DNA from: an uncultured Bacilli bacterium
Lineage (GTDB): Bacteria > Bacillota_I > Bacilli_A > RF39 > UBA660
Assembly: GCA_944363805.1 (NCBI GenBank)
Contig: CALVVH010000005.1
Coordinates: forward strand, 1 to 40,952
Length of the DNA: 40,952 nucleotides
Direction of reading: 5' to 3'
Shown here: piece by piece, positions 25,718 to 35,922 of the stretch
How positions within the stretch are numbered: the stretch's first letter is position 1
Layout of the letters: each line of letters opens with the position of its first letter
Made by a program: the position numbers and the translations under genes
The notes under the pieces: generated by a model
What the model was told of the DNA's origin: nothing
Databases searched by the model: none
What the model saw: the letters and a program-made list of their open reading frames with translations, nothing else

Positions 25718-26749
25718 ATGAAATTAGGATTAATATTCGGGGGTAATTCAACAGAACATGAAGTATCTGTTGTAAGTGCCTCGTATATAATTAAAAACTT
25801 AAATAAGAAAAAATACGATATATATTTAATATATATCGACAAAAACAATGAATGGTATGAAGTCTTGGATGATCCCAAAATATATAAAGTTGGGGAAGTA
25901 CCTTCCAACATTAAAGCCATCAATAATGTCTTTAAGTATTTAAAAAGTATGGATTGCATATTTCCGATAATGCATGGTACTTATGGAGAAGATGGTTCTA
26001 TTCAAGGTCTACTCAAAATGCTTGATGTACCATGTGTTGGTTGTGGCATTTTAGCTAGTAGCGTTAGCATGGATAAAGTCTACACTAAGGCTCTATTAAA
26101 GGCGGCCCAAATCGCAGTAACTCCTGATATATACATTCGTTATGAAAATGGTGAATTTTATCATATCGACGAACTTTTCAATAAAACCCAAGTTACTATC
26201 GGCGATATTGATAAATTGATAATAACTAATTTTGGCTATCCAGTATATGTTAAACCATCAAATTCTGGTTCATCCGTAGGTATCAATAAATGTACTAATA
26301 AAGACGAATTAAATGTAGCCATTTATGAAGCTAAAAAGTATGATGAAAAAATACTCATCGAAAAAGCTATAAATGCCCGCGAGATAGAATGTGCTGTTTT
26401 GGACGATTTAGCATCAATTCCAGGGGAAATAAAATCAGCAACAAGTTTTTACAGTTACAAATCGAAATATCAAAATAGCAAGTCAAAAACTATAATTCCC
26501 GCTGATATTCCAGAAGAAACTAGTGATGAAATTCGCCAAATTGCCAAGCGAGCTTTTAACGTCATCGATGGCAAAGGAATCGCTCGAGTAGATTTCTTTA
26601 TCGAAAAAGAAACAAACAAAATCTACCTAAACGAAATAAATACCATCCCAGGATTTACCGAAATCAGTATGTATCCGAAATTAATTGAAAACATGGGCTT
26701 AAGTTATTCTGAACTCTTAGATAAACTTATTGATATTGCCTTAAAGTAA
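25718..26749 (+). CDS. ddl: D-alanine--D-alanine ligase
   Basis: Ddl joins two D-alanines using ATP (EC 6.3.2.4), feeding MurF just upstream. The 343-residue protein shows the N-terminal GGNSTEHEVSVVSA, the ATP-grasp motif VKPSNSGSSVGI, and EINTIPGFTEISMYPKL with the metal ligands near the end. ATG 25718 with GAGGAG upstream is chosen over an in-frame ATG at 25706 that overlaps murF. Terminated by a strong hairpin. Confidence 0.96.
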   Translation: MKLGLIFGGNSTEHEVSVVSASYIIKNLNKKKYDIYLIYIDKNNEWYEVLDDPKIYKVGEVPSNIKAINNVFKYLKSMDCIFPIMHGTYGEDGSIQGLLKMLDVPCVGCGILASSVSMDKVYTKALLKAAQIAVTPDIYIRYENGEFYHIDELFNKTQVTIGDIDKLIITNFGYPVYVKPSNSGSSVGINKCTNKDELNVAIYEAKKYDEKILIEKAINAREIECAVLDDLASIPGEIKSATSFYSYKSKYQNSKSKTIIPADIPEETSDEIRQIAKRAFNVIDGKGIARVDFFIEKETNKIYLNEINTIPGFTEISMYPKLIENMGLSYSELLDKLIDIALK

Positions 26750-26776
26750 AGTCGCTATTAACTTTACTTTTTATTT
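26743..26776 (+). terminator. Terminator of murF-ddl
   Basis: AAAGTAAAGT (26743-26752) pairs perfectly with ACTTTACTTT (26761-26770), followed by a T-rich run. The stem overlaps the ddl stop codon. Confidence 0.85.
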
Positions 26777-26856
26777 TTCCTAAAATAAGATACTTGCATT
26801 ACCCATATAACGTTATAAAATTAAAAACTTCTTATTATATAATTGACTTATAGTAA

Positions 26857-26875
26857 TGCTAGGTGACAACTAGCA
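26857..26875. promoter_or_regulatory. Inverted repeat upstream of surface gene 2
   Basis: TGCTAG and CTAGCA flank GTGACAA, about 95 bases before the start of the second surface paralogue and shortly after a TTGACT (26843-26848) that has no matching -10. Possibly an operator. It is not the same sequence as the 14413 palindrome. Confidence 0.3.
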
Positions 26876-26969
26876 AAGAAAAATAATTAAATAGTATACA
26901 AGGATTCGACAAAATAATTAGAGTTGATATGTTATATTAAATTAAAATAATGAGGAGAGTTGATTTTAT

Positions 26970-28424
26970 ATGGAAAAACAAACAAATGAAAAGAAAGTAT
27001 TAATATTTTCAACGATTGCAGTTGTGTTATTAATTATAGTTGTAGTGGGAGCAACTTATGCCTTCTTTACAGCGCAAGGTGGTGCTAGTGCTAATACCAA
27101 TGTCAATGTGCAAACTAATACTACTGACAATTTATCATTTAGTGTAGGGGATGCTATAAGTATTACTGCTAATCAAGATAACTTTGCCCAAGACGCAGGT
27201 AACCAAGCAGGCAGTACAACTGCAACCGCGACATTAACTGCTAACAACGCAACAAATCAGGCAACAGCAAACTATTATCTTTACTTAGATATAACAAATA
27301 ATGATTTTGAATATACAGTGGCTGACAATACCCCAGAATTAATATTAACAATAGAAGCTCCAGGCGGTACAGAATTAACCAGTCTATCTGGATACAAATA
27401 TGTAACTGTCGATGAAGTATCAGGTTTTGATATAACAACAGCAAGTGATGTAATAAAAATAGCTGAAAACTATGAAATAACATCAACAGGAACGGAAACG
27501 CAAACTTGGAATATCACTGTAACATTTGTCAATCTAGATACGGACCAAGTCGGCAATACTGGTAAGACTTTCGAAGCAACATTGATAATTCAAGCAGAAC
27601 CATTACAAACTAGAGTGAACTTTACAAGTTATATAACAGATACGTTATATACAGCAGATGGAGTAAATAATCTTTACTATCATGATGGAGTAGGAGACTA
27701 TGTTAATTCCGACCAAGAAGCTGGAGATAACTCATACCGCTATTCAGGGATAAATCCAAATAACTATGTATGTTTTGGAGCAACTGGAGAGACCTGTCAA
27801 AATGAAGATAACCAATATAGAATAATCGGTGTATTTAATAATCAAGTAAAATTGATAAAAGTTACAAGCTTTGGAAATTATGCCTGGGATGTAGATAATG
27901 TGAATACGTGGGACGAAATAACTAAGCCAGATATATATACAACATTAAATACAACATACTATAATACTTTAGAAAATGAATGGCAAAACCTAATATCGGA
28001 AACAGCATGGCAAGTTGGAGGATTTGGTAATCTAGGAACAGCAAAAGAAACCTATGATGTAGAAGTAGGAACAGGACAAAGTGGGTATGAAGAAACAATG
28101 AAAATAGGATTAATGTATGCGTCAGATTATGGTTTTGCTGCAAATACAGAAAAATGGACAATAAATATTGGATACCCCGATGGTGAAAATTATGGGTTAG
28201 ATAATTGGCTATATTCAGATACATTTGATTGGTTAATTTCAAGAAACTCTAGTGATTCAATCAACTCTCATTATGTAGATAGAGTTTACGTTGGCCGTGT
28301 TGATGGTAATCATGGTTCGTTTGCTGAAAATAGCATTCACCCAGCATTCTACCTAAACTCTGATGTTGAAATCTACGAAGGCCATGCTGGAACAGCATCA
28401 GACCCATACAGAATTGTTCTTTAA
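26970..28424 (+). CDS. Membrane-anchored surface protein, paralogue 2 of 3 (mosaic)
   Basis: The 484-residue protein has the same plan as that at 14506: short basic start, one membrane helix (about 9-30) ending ATYAFFTAQGG, a Thr/Asn-rich beta domain, and a C-terminal lectin-like part ending SIHPAFYLNSDVEIYEGHAG. Its first 240 codons follow paralogue 1 closely, including a 93-base block with four differences; from NPNNYVCFGATGE onward it follows paralogue 3, including a 72-base block (28061-28132 against 37062-37133) with four differences. The long insertion of paralogue 1 is missing. It is a single gene between two terminators. It has no XRE gene beside it. Confidence 0.72.
   Translation: MEKQTNEKKVLIFSTIAVVLLIIVVVGATYAFFTAQGGASANTNVNVQTNTTDNLSFSVGDAISITANQDNFAQDAGNQAGSTTATATLTANNATNQATANYYLYLDITNNDFEYTVADNTPELILTIEAPGGTELTSLSGYKYVTVDEVSGFDITTASDVIKIAENYEITSTGTETQTWNITVTFVNLDTDQVGNTGKTFEATLIIQAEPLQTRVNFTSYITDTLYTADGVNNLYYHDGVGDYVNSDQEAGDNSYRYSGINPNNYVCFGATGETCQNEDNQYRIIGVFNNQVKLIKVTSFGNYAWDVDNVNTWDEITKPDIYTTLNTTYYNTLENEWQNLISETAWQVGGFGNLGTAKETYDVEVGTGQSGYEETMKIGLMYASDYGFAANTEKWTINIGYPDGENYGLDNWLYSDTFDWLISRNSSDSINSHYVDRVYVGRVDGNHGSFAENSIHPAFYLNSDVEIYEGHAGTASDPYRIVL
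27576..27668 (+). repeat. Near-identical segment shared with 15121-15213
   Basis: This is the second copy of the 93-base block described at 15121. It codes for the end of the beta domain (ATLIIQAEPLQT) and the start of the linker. Confidence 0.75.
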
Positions 28425-28521
28425 AAAATGAACTTTTGAATTTGTAAAAATTTCCAATTTAATAAAACGTCAATATTTGTAAAATTATTGAAAAAATAAA
28501 TATTCCCCATAAATAAGGGAT

Positions 28522-28572
28522 AAAATAGCCTTTTTGATAAATAATATATTTAGAAAAAAGGGCTATTTTTTT
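28522..28572 (+). terminator. Terminator of surface gene 2
   Basis: AAAATAGCC at 28522-28530 and GGCTATTTT at 28561-28569 form the stem, extended inward by T/A pairing, followed by T. The stretch from 28573 to the pflB ribosome site is AT-rich; I see no gene in it. Confidence 0.75.
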
Positions 28573-28672
28573 AATAATCAAAAAAATGTATTTTGAAAAT
28601 TATCGAAATATGTAGATTTTATTTTGACCATATAATATAATTAGAATGCACGCGCATGAAAGGATGATATAA

Positions 28673-30895
28673 ATGGAAGAATGGAAAAATTTTCAGAATG
28701 GAAAATGGAATGAAGAAATTAATGTTGAAGAATTTATTCAACTTAATTACTCAGGATATGATGAAGATGAATCTTTCTTAGTTGGGCCTACAGATAAAAC
28801 TAAGAAAGTATGGAGCAAATGCGAAGATTTGCTTAAGGAAGAACTTAAAAAACATGTTTTAGATATTGATGTCGATCATGTTTCGGGTATTAATAATTAT
28901 GAAGCAGGTTATATCGATAAAGATAATGAAGTAATTGTTGGGTTGCAAACTGATGCTCCCCTTAAGAGAATTGTTAATCCTTATGGGGGAATTAGAATGG
29001 TTTATCAAGAACTTGAAGCTTATGGATATAAGTTAAATCCAGAAATTGATAAATATTTCAATGCGTTTCGTAAGACACATAATCAAGGAGTATTTGATGC
29101 TTATACTACAGAAATAAAGAAAGCTAGACATGTAGGGTTACTTACAGGCTTACCTGATGCATATGGAAGAGGTCGTATTATCGGGGATTACCGTAGAGTT
29201 GCTTTATATGGTATCGACTTTTTGATGGCAAAGAAAAAGGAAGATTTTGAAAGTCTTACTGGAGAAATGACTGATGAATTAATTAGACTTCGGGAAGATG
29301 TATCAATGCAATATAGAGCTTTGGAAGAAATGAAAAGCATGGCTTTAAAATATGGCTTTGATATAAGTAAACCTGCTAAGAATGCTTTTGAAGCAATTGA
29401 ATGGACTTATTTAGCATACTTAGCTGCTGTTAAAGAAAATAATGGAGCAGCAATGAGTTTAGGTCGTGTTGATGCATTCTTTGATATTTATATTAAAAGA
29501 GATATGGATGCTGGGGTGTTAAATGAAGAAGAAGCGCAAGAATTAATTGATCAATTTGTTATTAAACTTCGTTTAGTTAGACACCTAAGAACTCCAGATT
29601 ATGATGAATTATTCTCCGGAGACCCAACTTGGGTAACATGTTCTATCGGTGGAGTAAGTGAAAATGGTAAATCACTTGTAACTAAGACAAGTTATCGTAT
29701 TATTCATACCCTTACTAATTTGGATCCAGCACCAGAACCTAATATGACTGTTTTATGGAGTGAAAAATTGCCAGAAAACTTTAAAAAATATTGTGCTCGT
29801 ATGAGTATTAAGACTGATGCTATCCAATATGAAAATGATGATATCATGCGTCCTATTTATGGTGATGATTATGCGATTGCTTGTTGTGTCTCAGCAATGC
29901 GAGTTGGTAAAGATATGCAATTTTTTGGAGCTCGTTCAAACTTAGCTAAGGCCCTTCTTTATGCAATCAATGGTGGAGTTGATGAAGTAAAAGGAGATAA
30001 AGTCTTAGATGTTCCGGCGATAACTGATGAAATACTTGACTATGAAACAGTTAAGAAAGCATATTTTAAGGTACTTGAAGAAGTAGCACGTATCTATGCT
30101 GGGGCGATGAATATCATTCACTACATGCATGATAAATATGCTTATGAAGCAGGACAAATGGCACTACATGATACCAATGTAAGACGTTTGATGGCTTATG
30201 GTGTTGCAGGTCTTTCTGTTGTTGCTGATAGTCTATCAGCAATTAAGTATGCCAAAGTAAAACCAGTTCGTAATGAAGATGGTATAGCTATCGATTTTAA
30301 AATAGATGGCGAATTTCCTAAATATGGTAATGATGATGATCGAGTAGATACAATTGCTCAGGAAGTAGTTCAAAAATTCTATGATGAACTTTGTAAACAT
30401 AAACCATATCGTGATGCTGTTGTTACATTATCAGTTTTAACAATCACTTCGAATGTGGTATATGGTTCAAAAACTGGAGCAACTCCCGATGGACGTAAGG
30501 CAGGTGTTTCTTTTGCACCAGGTGCTAATCCAATGCATGGTAGAGATGCAAGTGGAGCTCTTGCCTCACTAAATTCTGTTGCTAAGATTAAATATAAAGA
30601 TTGTTGTCAAGATGGTATATCTAATACTTTCTCAATTGTACCAGCAACTTTAGGTAAGTCTGAAGATGAAAGAGTAGAAAACCTAGTCAATGTTTTATCA
30701 GGATACTTCTCTCAAGGAGCCCATCACTTAAATGTCAATGTATTAAATAGAGAAACTTTAATTGATGCGATGAATAATCCGGATAAATATCCACTTTTAA
30801 CTATTAGGGTATCTGGTTATGCTGTTAGATTTAATCGTTTAACCAGAAAACAACAAGAAGAAGTAATTGCTAGGACATTCCATGAAAAATTATAA
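28673..30895 (+). CDS. pflB: Pyruvate formate-lyase (formate acetyltransferase)
   Basis: This glycyl-radical enzyme splits pyruvate with CoA into acetyl-CoA and formate under anaerobiosis (EC 2.3.1.54). At 740 residues it is full length. The adjacent catalytic cysteines are Cys404-Cys405 in IACCVSAMR and the radical glycine is Gly715 in RVSGYAV, near the C-terminus as expected. AAAGGATG precedes ATG 28673. The activating enzyme gene overlaps its end. With ppdK it indicates a strictly fermentative carbon metabolism around pyruvate. Confidence 0.97.
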   Translation: MEEWKNFQNGKWNEEINVEEFIQLNYSGYDEDESFLVGPTDKTKKVWSKCEDLLKEELKKHVLDIDVDHVSGINNYEAGYIDKDNEVIVGLQTDAPLKRIVNPYGGIRMVYQELEAYGYKLNPEIDKYFNAFRKTHNQGVFDAYTTEIKKARHVGLLTGLPDAYGRGRIIGDYRRVALYGIDFLMAKKKEDFESLTGEMTDELIRLREDVSMQYRALEEMKSMALKYGFDISKPAKNAFEAIEWTYLAYLAAVKENNGAAMSLGRVDAFFDIYIKRDMDAGVLNEEEAQELIDQFVIKLRLVRHLRTPDYDELFSGDPTWVTCSIGGVSENGKSLVTKTSYRIIHTLTNLDPAPEPNMTVLWSEKLPENFKKYCARMSIKTDAIQYENDDIMRPIYGDDYAIACCVSAMRVGKDMQFFGARSNLAKALLYAINGGVDEVKGDKVLDVPAITDEILDYETVKKAYFKVLEEVARIYAGAMNIIHYMHDKYAYEAGQMALHDTNVRRLMAYGVAGLSVVADSLSAIKYAKVKPVRNEDGIAIDFKIDGEFPKYGNDDDRVDTIAQEVVQKFYDELCKHKPYRDAVVTLSVLTITSNVVYGSKTGATPDGRKAGVSFAPGANPMHGRDASGALASLNSVAKIKYKDCCQDGISNTFSIVPATLGKSEDERVENLVNVLSGYFSQGAHHLNVNVLNRETLIDAMNNPDKYPLLTIRVSGYAVRFNRLTRKQQEEVIARTFHEKL

Positions 30896-31613
30896 GAATC
30901 TAAGCGCTAGCATTAATTCTATCGAATCTTTTGGTTTAGTTGATGGCCCGGGTATTAGAACAGTCATATTCTTCAATGGTTGTTCTCTTCGTTGTAAGTT
31001 TTGTCACAACCCCGAAATGTTTCAAATGCAAGATAATAATACAACTGTAGAAGAATTAGTAGAAAAAATCAAAAGATTTAAACCATATTTTAAAGGCAAT
31101 GGGGGAGTAACTTATTCCGGCGGTGAACCTATTATACAAGCTGACTTTCTAATTGAGTTTTCCAAAGCCTTAAAAAATGAAGACATTCATATTGCTCTAG
31201 ATACCGCTGGGGTAGGAATTGGTAAATATGCTGAAATTCTCGATTTGGTCGACCTGGTTATTTTGGATATCAAACATTTGACTCCAACTGGTTATCAAGA
31301 CTTAGTGAGTCACACTATGGATGAATTTTTAAAATTCGTCGAAATATTAAAAAAACACAATAAAGATTTATGGATTAGGCAAGTAGTAGTTCCAGGCATT
31401 CATGATAATGCTGAATATATGGAAATGCTTGTTAATTATTTAAAGACGTTACCAAATATTAAGAGAATTGAATTTTTACCATTCCATAAAATGGGTGATG
31501 AAAAATATGATAAACTAGGATTAAATAATCCTTTAAAGAATACCCCAGCGATGGATGGTGATAAATGTCGCAAGTTATACGAAAAATATATTGAAGCAAA
31601 CTTCGATTTATGA
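30882..31613 (+). CDS. pflA: Pyruvate formate-lyase activating enzyme
   Basis: A radical SAM enzyme that abstracts hydrogen from the glycine of PflB (EC 1.97.1.4). The 243-residue protein carries the iron-sulfur motif C-x3-C-x2-C at Cys34, Cys38 and Cys41 ([12 protein letters not shown]), the preceding [11 protein letters not shown] and the SAM-binding TYSGGEP. ATG 30882 overlaps pflB by 14 bases, so translation is coupled; an upstream in-frame ATG at 30867 adds five unrelated residues. Confidence 0.95.
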   Translation: MKNYKNLSASINSIESFGLVDGPGIRTVIFFNGCSLRCKFCHNPEMFQMQDNNTTVEELVEKIKRFKPYFKGNGGVTYSGGEPIIQADFLIEFSKALKNEDIHIALDTAGVGIGKYAEILDLVDLVILDIKHLTPTGYQDLVSHTMDEFLKFVEILKKHNKDLWIRQVVVPGIHDNAEYMEMLVNYLKTLPNIKRIEFLPFHKMGDEKYDKLGLNNPLKNTPAMDGDKCRKLYEKYIEANFDL

Positions 31614-31661
31614 GTTTGCTTTTAATATGGACTTGTGATAAAATAACTACGTGATTCAATT

Positions 31662-32156
31662 ATGAAAAAAATTAATATTAGTGAAGAAGCCAATAGAGAT
31701 ATAACTCAAACTTTAGAAAGTATTATTTTAGATAATAGTTCTAATGAACTTATCGAATCTATGTATCTAAAAGAATATGAAAATAATGGCATACCAACTG
31801 TCGAATTAGTAATTGTTACTAATGAAGGAAAGTTTCCTTTAAGAAAAATCGAAGCGAATTACAGAGATAGACTTAAAGAATTACAAAGAAAGTATGGCAT
31901 CAATGTTAGAATTGGGGCTGTCTTATCTTCCTTTATAGTTTATTTTCCTAATCTTAATATTGCTGATATAGATATATTTGATTTAATTTTACTACATAGA
32001 AAAACCTTCGATTTTATGAATAGTAAAGTAGTATACGATCCACATGGTATATACACTAAACTACAACGAAGTCTCATCGATGCTTGTACAAATAAAGAAG
32101 AATATGATAATGTAGTTGAATTTGTGCCCCCTCTAAATTTAGAAAGAGTCAGATAA
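31662..32156 (+). CDS. Uncharacterised 164-residue protein
   Basis: I do not recognise the family. The pattern of strands and the stretch DIDIFDLILLHRKTFDFMNSKVVYDPHGIYTKLQ recall nucleotidyltransferase-fold proteins, where a similar YDPDG segment occurs, but the GS...DxD catalytic motif is not convincing. An extended -10 box, TG-A-TAAAAT, lies at 31636-31644, while a ribosome site before ATG 31662 is hardly visible. It ends one base from the convergent DUF3592-like gene. Confidence 0.55.
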   Translation: MKKINISEEANRDITQTLESIILDNSSNELIESMYLKEYENNGIPTVELVIVTNEGKFPLRKIEANYRDRLKELQRKYGINVRIGAVLSSFIVYFPNLNIADIDIFDLILLHRKTFDFMNSKVVYDPHGIYTKLQRSLIDACTNKEEYDNVVEFVPPLNLERVR

Positions 32157-32157
32157 G

Positions 32158-32538
32158 TTAAAATAAAAGTGGCAATATTAATAAGATAACACTTCCTATT
32201 AAATATATTTTTCCATAAAATATTTCTAAAGGCGTAATGCAATTATTAGGGTTTTTAGGATCGACATAAATCTTAAAAACTTTTTTTATTTGGGGATTAA
32301 ATCCTGGTATCATAAACCGTATTTTATCCGCCATAGTATACTCTTCATTATTATAACTATATTTATAATAATACATTCTTATATTCTTTTGGTAAGTAGT
32401 TCTCAAAGTAGTATCGGTACATGTTGCATCAACTAATTCCATATTCTTGCTTTTCTTTTTATATACAATGTATTTATAAATTAATATAACTGCAATAGAA
32501 TAACATATTACAAATAATATTGTTTGATTACTATTCAT
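32158..32538 (-). CDS. DUF3592-like membrane protein
   Basis: The 126-residue protein has a membrane helix near each end (about 5-25 and 103-124) and a beta-rich middle with YYYKYSYNNEEYT and VDPKNPNNCIT, the pattern of DUF3592 proteins. Function unknown. ATG 32538 has GGTGA upstream on the minus strand; a TTG four codons earlier is also in frame. It is divergent from tgt and convergent with the gene before it. Confidence 0.6.
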   Translation of the reverse strand: MNSNQTILFVICYSIAVILIYKYIVYKKKSKNMELVDATCTDTTLRTTYQKNIRMYYYKYSYNNEEYTMADKIRFMIPGFNPQIKKVFKIYVDPKNPNNCITPLEIFYGKIYLIGSVILLILPLLF

Positions 32539-32628
32539 TATTATCACCAATATAAGCGTAACATATCTATATTCTTCTGTAAATACTTTTAATTATCGAC
32601 TTTTTTCGGTATAATGGAGTAGGAGTGA

Positions 32629-33752
<1,124 letters not shown>

Positions 33753-33753
<1 letters not shown>

Positions 33754-34484
33754 TGCCTCAAATAACTGCCATGTGTTTTCCTAGCGATTCAATAGGAAAA
33801 ATATTAGCCAAATTAGTAAGCATAGTTGAAGGTAGTATTTATTGCTATCGACCTGTTGAAATATTCATAAAATATGGTTCTTATTATGCCAAATCCCTTC
33901 AACTGCAAGAGAATGCTGTGGCAAGCATTCCTGCTTATAACAAAAAACAAGTATTTTCCTATGGAGATATGTGTGATGAACATCAAATTATCTTATTAGA
34001 CAAAAAAAGAGAAAGTTATTTAGAAAATAAGTATGGTTGGCATCACCCAGTAGATTACTATATGGCTGAACCTCTTGTTTTTTCTAAAGAAATAAATTTC
34101 ACTGGTAAAGACCACGCTTTAATAGCTGCTGGGGCTTCATTAGAAAACGAAGGCTTTTTGCAAGGTCCAGATGATGATTATTTTACTTATGTCCAAGATT
34201 TTGTGAATTTCCTTATTGATTACAGTCTAAGTAATAATAAATATGTCTCTAACATTATTGCAGGCCACAATATACCTATGTGTACTTTGACTGAAGAAGA
34301 ATTAGTCAATTTATTAAAAGAATTTATAAGCCAAAGGAAAGATTTTCTAACAGAACGAAGAGATACCAAGTTAAAAAAACTAGTTGATGATTTTTATGTT
34401 CAAAATACTTCTCCTTTAGTAGGCGTTCTAGGAGACTTCCCACGGCACAGAAAAAAAACCGTTCCAGGTGATACTCATGAATAA
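33753..34484 (+). CDS. Uncharacterised 243-residue protein coupled to tgt
   Basis: I do not recognise it. Its ATG shares the last A of the tgt stop codon, a tight coupling. The protein is soluble, without membrane helices or metal clusters; notable stretches are YCYRPVEIFIKYGSYYAK, EHQIILLDKKRESYLENKYGWHHPVDYYMAEPLVF and a basic C-terminus (FPRHRKKTVPGD). Position suggests a link to tRNA modification or simply shared transcription. The next gene overlaps it by 8 bases. Confidence 0.6.
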
Positions 34485-34782
34485 GGTATTTATTAGTATA
34501 ACTGTTATTTTAATTTTGGCTCTAGTAATTGGAGTTACAACTTATAAAGTATTAGATAAACATAACGATAAACTCCGGGAAGTGGAAAATAAATATATCA
34601 TTGAAACTGCTAAGAAATGCCTTAATGAAAAAAAGTGTTCTGGCTCCACAGTAACCTTGCAAACACTTTATGATTTGGATTATTTAACTAATCAAGCTGA
34701 TCCTGTAACTAAAGAATATTACAATCCCGAGTCATATGTTGAAGTAAAAGAAGCTAATTACACATTTATTGTTGTGCGTTAG
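34477..34782 (+). CDS. Small pilin-like membrane-anchored protein
   Basis: The 101-residue protein has one N-terminal membrane helix (about 5-24), a helical stretch with NKYIIETAKKCLNEKKC and a small C-terminal domain (TVTLQTLYDLDYLTNQADPVTKEYYNPESYVEV). The Cys pair, the L-x-x-L-x-Y-L segment and the following NPE...VEV resemble the globular part of the prepilin at 881, but the GFTLVE cleavage motif is missing. It may be a minor pseudopilin or a related membrane protein. ATG 34477 has AGGTGA upstream and overlaps the previous gene by 8 bases. Confidence 0.55.
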   Translation: MNKVFISITVILILALVIGVTTYKVLDKHNDKLREVENKYIIETAKKCLNEKKCSGSTVTLQTLYDLDYLTNQADPVTKEYYNPESYVEVKEANYTFIVVR

Positions 34783-35131
34783 CATCTTTTTTATTTATAC
34801 CCATCATCCCACCAGCAGTTCCTGCTAAAACCAAAATTAGATAATATATAACTGTGGCTATGCTAAAAAACTTCTTTGCAGTAAACAAATTGATAACTAT
34901 AAGGACTATTAAAAATAATCCTGACATTTTAAGTCCAGCAATATAACCTTTGCTATTAGCTTTCTTACCATTTTTAAACCCCAGTATAAAAAACATTAAA
35001 ATATTAAATAAAAATATCATTAGATTAGTTATAGTAGAATTGACTCCTATTAAATTTAATAAACTACAAATAAATGTAATTAGTATAATAAATATGGCAT
35101 AGTATCCTAAAGTTTTTAACAAATATTTCAT
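34766..35131 (-). CDS. TIGR04086-type membrane protein (YrzE-like)
   Basis: The 121-residue protein has four membrane helices, with GFKNGKKANSKGYIAGLKMS between the second and third, the signature of the TIGR04086/YrzE family that often lies near tgt in Bacillota. Function unknown. AGGTGA precedes ATG 35131 on the minus strand. Its last 17 bases overlap the end of the convergent pilin-like gene. Confidence 0.75.
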   Translation of the reverse strand: MKYLLKTLGYYAIFIILITFICSLLNLIGVNSTITNLMIFLFNILMFFILGFKNGKKANSKGYIAGLKMSGLFLIVLIVINLFTAKKFFSIATVIYYLILVLAGTAGGMMGINKKDANAQQ

Positions 35132-35166
35132 TTATCTCACCTAATAAATACTATGAAATGATTAAA

Positions 35167-35190
35167 ATATTATGAACATTACCATAATAT
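35167..35190. promoter_or_regulatory. Perfect inverted repeat upstream of the DUF421 gene
   Basis: ATATTATG (35167-35174) and CATAATAT (35183-35190) are perfect arms around 8 bases, ending 13 bases before ATG 35204 and lying between divergent genes. Possible operator or leader hairpin. Confidence 0.4.
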
Positions 35191-35203
35191 AGATGGTGAT
35201 ATA

Positions 35204-35851
35204 ATGGAACTTTTTACAGTCTTATTCCGTACAATATTTTTCTATTTCTTTGTTTTATTAGCATATCGTATCATGGGTAAAAGAGAAATTGGCCAACTTG
35301 GAGTAATTGACCTTATTGTTTCAATTCTTATTGCAGAGTTAGTAGCGATATCTATTGAAGAGACAGAAAGTCCCATCTATCTTACAATTGTGCCTATTGC
35401 CATGCTAGTAGTACTCGAAGTTGTATTTGCTTTTATTTCTATTAAATCACGTCGTTTCCGGACAATATTTGATGGTAAACCTTCTTTGATTATTTGTAAT
35501 GGTAAAATTAATTATAAAGAAATGATTAAGCAAAGATACTCTCTAGATGACCTTCTTATTAGCTTACGACAACAAGGGATTAAAGAATTAGACAATGTCG
35601 AATATGCTTTTTTGGAACCCAATGGTGAATTATCAGTTTTCAAATATAATATCTTCAAACTAAAAAGCAGTTATCCCATGGCTTTAATATTAGATGGTTT
35701 TGTCCAAAAAGAAGCACTAAAACACATTAAAAAGAATGAAGAGTGGCTAATTGATGAACTAGCTAATAAAAATTTAACTCCTAAAGATGTTTTTTATGCT
35801 TTTTATAAAAATAAAAGAATTTTTATAATAAAGAAGACAGAAGTTAAATAA
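35204..35851 (+). CDS. DUF421 (YetF/YrbG-type) membrane protein
   Basis: The 215-residue protein has three N-terminal membrane helices (about 5-22, 33-50, 57-78) with AYRIMGKREIGQLGVIDLIVSILIAELVA, then the conserved cytoplasmic domain: FDGKPSLIICNGKINYKEMIKQRYSLDDLLISLRQQGIKELDNVEYAFLEPNGELSVF (given here as landmarks in the DUF421 order). Members occur in spore formers and relatives; function is not established. A short leader with a palindrome precedes it. Confidence 0.85.
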   Translation: MELFTVLFRTIFFYFFVLLAYRIMGKREIGQLGVIDLIVSILIAELVAISIEETESPIYLTIVPIAMLVVLEVVFAFISIKSRRFRTIFDGKPSLIICNGKINYKEMIKQRYSLDDLLISLRQQGIKELDNVEYAFLEPNGELSVFKYNIFKLKSSYPMALILDGFVQKEALKHIKKNEEWLIDELANKNLTPKDVFYAFYKNKRIFIIKKTEVK

Positions 35852-35922
35852 ATTTATTAAAAGGTACTAGAACTTTTTACTTATTTTTGTTATACTATTT
35901 AAAGAATAGTAGGGTGAGTCAA

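Noticed and set aside
28640..28665. ATGC...GCAT palindrome before pflB as a redox operator
   Set aside because: Arms are only four bases and it does not match FNR or Rex sites.
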